From Ruminococcus gauvreauii (lineage in GTDB: Bacteria; Bacillota; Clostridia; Lachnospirales; Lachnospiraceae), in assembly GCF_025151995.1 (NCBI RefSeq), contig NZ_CP102290.1, forward strand, positions 496,001-560,000: a stretch of DNA of 64,000 nt. Reading direction: 5' to 3'. The notes below the pieces were generated by a model. The model was not told the origin of the DNA. It did not search any database and was given only the letters and a program-made list of their open reading frames with translations. This document shows, in pieces, positions 62,279 to 64,000 of the stretch (the stretch's first letter is position 1; each line of letters opens with the position of its first letter). A program made the translations under genes and the position numbers.

Positions 62279-62393
62279 ATTAACCACCTCTTTTGCACCA
62301 GATGCTATTATTATAGCATATCAGGTGGCCGTCGTTAGACGCCTTTTTCATTTTATCATAAATTTGCAGAGGCTGTAAAATAAGTCCCTAATT

Positions 62394-62439
62394 AAGAAAC
62401 GCCAAACCCGATAAATGAACGGATCTGGCGTTTCTTTGT
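62394..62439. terminator. Hairpin between the HAD gene and an IS remnant
   Basis: AAGAAACGCCA and TGGCGTTTCTT are exact complements around a loop of about 22 bases containing further partial pairing. The plus-strand side ends in CTTTGTAT and the minus side in CTTAATTA, so strength in either direction is moderate. It may be an end of the decayed insertion sequence or a terminator. Confidence 0.55.
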
Positions 62440-62463
62440 ATATTACATCAAGTATACTAGTAG

Positions 62464-62838
62464 CTATGAATTGCTATGATAAAAATGTGCTCCATGTACA
62501 GATTCGAGATTTGATATTACTTCCTGATGAATAGAAGTCAGCTCCTGATTCATTCGGATCGTCCGGTTGCCTGATGCCTTAGGGCTGCATTCCCTTTTGT
62601 GCGGGCAACCCTCGCATGATTCGCATTCATAGATTTCCTGTCTCATCCCGTTTGAAATTTACTGCATAGTAAGGATTTTCCCGGTACTTTTTATCGGCTG
62701 TTTCCTTTTGGAACTTGGTGGATTTCATATATTTTTCCATTCCATGCTCTTCGCAGTAAAGATAATTATTATAGGAGCCATGTCCTGCATCGGCAACTGG
62801 ATGGTTTTGATAATGCGCATAAGCCCTGTATTTTTATC
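62464..62838 (-). pseudogene. IS1182-family transposase remnant
   Basis: One frame (about 62838-62650) encodes HPVADAGHGSYNNYLYCEEH and YRENPYYAVNFKRDETGN; the next frame (62646-62464) encodes YECESCEGCPHKRECSPKAS and GNRTIRMNQELTS. Both are typical of the central DDE region and Cys-rich insertion of IS1182-type transposases, but a deletion and frameshift separate them and both ends are lost. The 60-codon ORF at 62464-62646 is part of this relic, not a gene. Confidence 0.8.
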
Positions 62839-62850
62839 ATTGAACTGCGA

Positions 62851-63375
62851 TCAGATATATGTGATGCTGATACGGTCCGCTGTGAGCTCCCGTTCCTCCA
62901 ATCCGTTTTGTGGCTTGCCGATTCCTACCATAACATAAGGTGCGAATCCCTCCTGAACTTTAATATCTCTGCACAATTCGGGATTATACTGTGCCGTAAC
63001 CGGTACCGCCATTAGATAGATGCTTCCCAGACCCAAATCAGTGGCAGCAAGCATCATATTTTCGGCAATGACAGACGCGTTCGCCCATGCCATCGCCGTA
63101 TTCTCTTCAATTTTACAATTAATAGAAATAACGGTTGACAGTCCATATAATGGATGTTCCGGAATGCCCGGCATAGCGTTATGTGCATTTTCCTCCAGTC
63201 CGGCAATCAGCTCTTTATTCTGTATGACGGTTAACTGTACATTTTCATAGACACCATTCGCCACAGGGGCAGCATTTCCGGCCTGAATTATCTTGGTCAG
63301 ATCACTTCCCGTCACCATTTCATCGGTAAAGGCACGGCAGGATTGTCTGCTCTGAATTACTTTCATAAATTCCAT
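62851..63375 (-). CDS. Nitroreductase-family flavoprotein
   Basis: A 174-residue NfsB-like FMN enzyme. The N-terminal SRQSCRAFTDEMVTGSDL motif binds FMN phosphate, GNAAPVANGVYENVQLTVI forms the dimer and flavin site, and LGLGSIYL with a C-terminal VMVGIGKPQ complete the fold. It is short for the family. Divergent from an HxlR regulator with a palindrome between them. It probably reduces nitro-compounds or quinones, or acts as a redox stress enzyme. Confidence 0.88.
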   Translation of the reverse strand: MEFMKVIQSRQSCRAFTDEMVTGSDLTKIIQAGNAAPVANGVYENVQLTVIQNKELIAGLEENAHNAMPGIPEHPLYGLSTVISINCKIEENTAMAWANASVIAENMMLAATDLGLGSIYLMAVPVTAQYNPELCRDIKVQEGFAPYVMVGIGKPQNGLEERELTADRISITYI

Positions 63376-63442
63376 TTTACTGTTTCCTCCTCTATATTTT
63401 CATGATACAATAATTATACTTAGAACTGTAAATATATGCAAG

Positions 63443-63462
63443 TACGCAGAATATTCTGTGTA
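63443..63462. promoter_or_regulatory. Palindrome in the nitroreductase/HxlR divergent promoter
   Basis: The perfect 12-bp palindrome CAGAATATTCTG (63447-63458) is extended by TAC/GTA one base further out. It lies midway between the two divergent genes and is a good candidate HxlR operator controlling both. Confidence 0.6.
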
Positions 63463-63515
63463 AGTATCGGAAAACGTACCACAGTTGACAAGATTATATC
63501 GGAAGGAGTAACAAC

Positions 63516-63875
63516 ATGATTAAAGAAATGACATGTGAAGAATACATAGAATTTGTTCATCGTACAGACAGTATGTCAAAGGATTGTCCCGTTTGCAAAA
63601 CCTTGAAATTATTCAGCAGCAAGTGGCGGTTAGCTGTTATCTACGAACTGTGTAAAAAGCCAAGTTATCGTTTCGGTGAACTCAAGAGATCACTCTCCAC
63701 GATTACCAATACGATGCTGACAACAACACTAAGAGATTTGGAGAATATGGATATTGTAAATCGCGTACAGTTCAATGAGATACCTCCCCACGTCGAATAT
63801 TCTCTGACGGAAAAGGGAAGGGCGTTCTTCCCTATCTTCTTTGAAATCGCAAAGTGGGGGGAAGAATATTTATAA
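63516..63875 (+). CDS. HxlR-family transcriptional regulator
   Basis: A 119-residue winged-helix protein behind GGAAGGAG. The family start is DCPVCKTLKLFSSKWRLAVIYEL (Cys at about 25 and 28), followed by FGELKRSLSTITNTMLTTTLRDLE and the wing VNRVQFNEIPPHVEYSLTEKG. Conserved Cys residues near the N-terminus make it a possible redox or electrophile sensor. It is divergent from the nitroreductase, its probable target. Confidence 0.92.
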   Translation: MIKEMTCEEYIEFVHRTDSMSKDCPVCKTLKLFSSKWRLAVIYELCKKPSYRFGELKRSLSTITNTMLTTTLRDLENMDIVNRVQFNEIPPHVEYSLTEKGRAFFPIFFEIAKWGEEYL

Positions 63876-63960
63876 TCTCCGGCCTGCTGCCGACTGCACC
63901 GACCTTGACCTTCCGCCCTCTTCTGCTATAATAGCGTTATACAAAGAGGAGATGGTACCC

Positions 63961-64000
63961 ATGGAAAGACTTATTGACCTGCACGTGCATTCTGACTGTT
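63961..64000 (+). CDS. PHP-domain phosphoesterase, 5' end only
   Basis: The window ends 13 codons into this gene. The ATG at 63961 follows AGAGGAGATGGTACCC and encodes MERLIDLHVHSDC, the N-terminal PHP metal motif (DLHVHS). It is probably a stand-alone PHP-family metal-dependent phosphoesterase or histidinol phosphatase-like protein; which one cannot be told. Confidence 0.7.
   Translation, partial: MERLIDLHVHSDC

Noticed and set aside
62464..62646. A 60-residue Cys-rich protein as a stand-alone gene
   Set aside because: Its sequence matches the Cys-rich insertion of IS1182-type transposases and the preceding part lies in another frame, so it is a fragment.
1..64000. CRISPR arrays, prophage or integrated element ends
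   Set aside because: No regularly spaced repeats, integrase or phage structural genes were seen; the only tRNA has no flanking integrase or repeated 3' end.

Overview
The window looks like chromosomal DNA of an anaerobic low-to-mid-GC Firmicute, most likely a Lachnospiraceae gut clostridium. The evidence is the translation/transcription operon rimP-nusA-ylxR-ylxQ-infB-rbfA-nrnA-truB-ribF, oxygen-sensitive enzymes (NrdG, an M-cluster-type [FeFe] hydrogenase), strong AGGAGG-type ribosome binding sites, several TTG starts, and clostridial families (DUF1292, DUF5662, DUF3786, TIGR03915/TIGR03916). Base composition is near 50% GC by eye, except for an AT-richer patch at about 46.3-47.8 kb. Most genes lie on the minus strand. 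No CRISPR array, phage, intact insertion sequence or rRNA was seen. One tRNA (Glu, CTC) is present.

Layout: 0.1-2.4 kb holds a radical-SAM DNA-repair-type pair behind a promoter overlapped by a LexA-type box. 2.4-13.2 kb is metabolic: a PfkB sugar kinase with a DeoR regulator, an aminotransferase, a GH13-family protein that has lost its catalytic residues, exonuclease III, an Orn/Lys/Arg decarboxylase, ilvE, dut and nrdG. 13.4-31.2 kb is core information processing: pnp, rpsO, a secreted NlpC/P60 protein, a Na/Pi transporter, the nusA-infB operon and a ParC/ParE topoisomerase pair. 31.3-36.1 kb has HAD phosphatases, a two-gene ABC exporter with a TetR regulator and matching palindromic operators, a LURP-one protein and the tRNA. 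36.2-39.8 kb encodes an [FeFe] hydrogenase and an unusual NuoF-fragment/GltD-like flavoprotein.

40-51 kb is mixed accessory DNA: a Gfo/Idh/MocA oxidoreductase; a copA-csoR-copZ copper operon with a CsoR operator; methyltransferases, flavodoxins and an acetyltransferase; an AT-rich TetR/methyltransferase pair beside a broken QueG-like gene; a YedK/HMCES-type protein whose TTG start exposes the catalytic Cys2; and rpiA.

The most unusual region is 51.1-61.4 kb, seven co-directional genes. In transcription order they encode a 480-residue protein I do not recognise, a zinc-ribbon membrane Ser/Thr kinase (A1), a second membrane kinase (B1), a secreted CHAP/NlpC-like protein, a zinc-ribbon pseudokinase (A2, paralogue of A1), a second pseudokinase (B2, paralogue of B1) and a von Willebrand factor A protein. 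Both B genes are followed by an identical 14-bp motif placed 12 bp from a TATA(A/C)T box, so the kinase pair and its downstream promoter seem to have been duplicated and one copy turned into pseudokinases. I infer an envelope-sensing phosphosignalling system. The window closes with a HAD phosphatase, an IS1182-type transposase remnant, a nitroreductase/HxlR divergent pair and the start of a PHP-domain gene.
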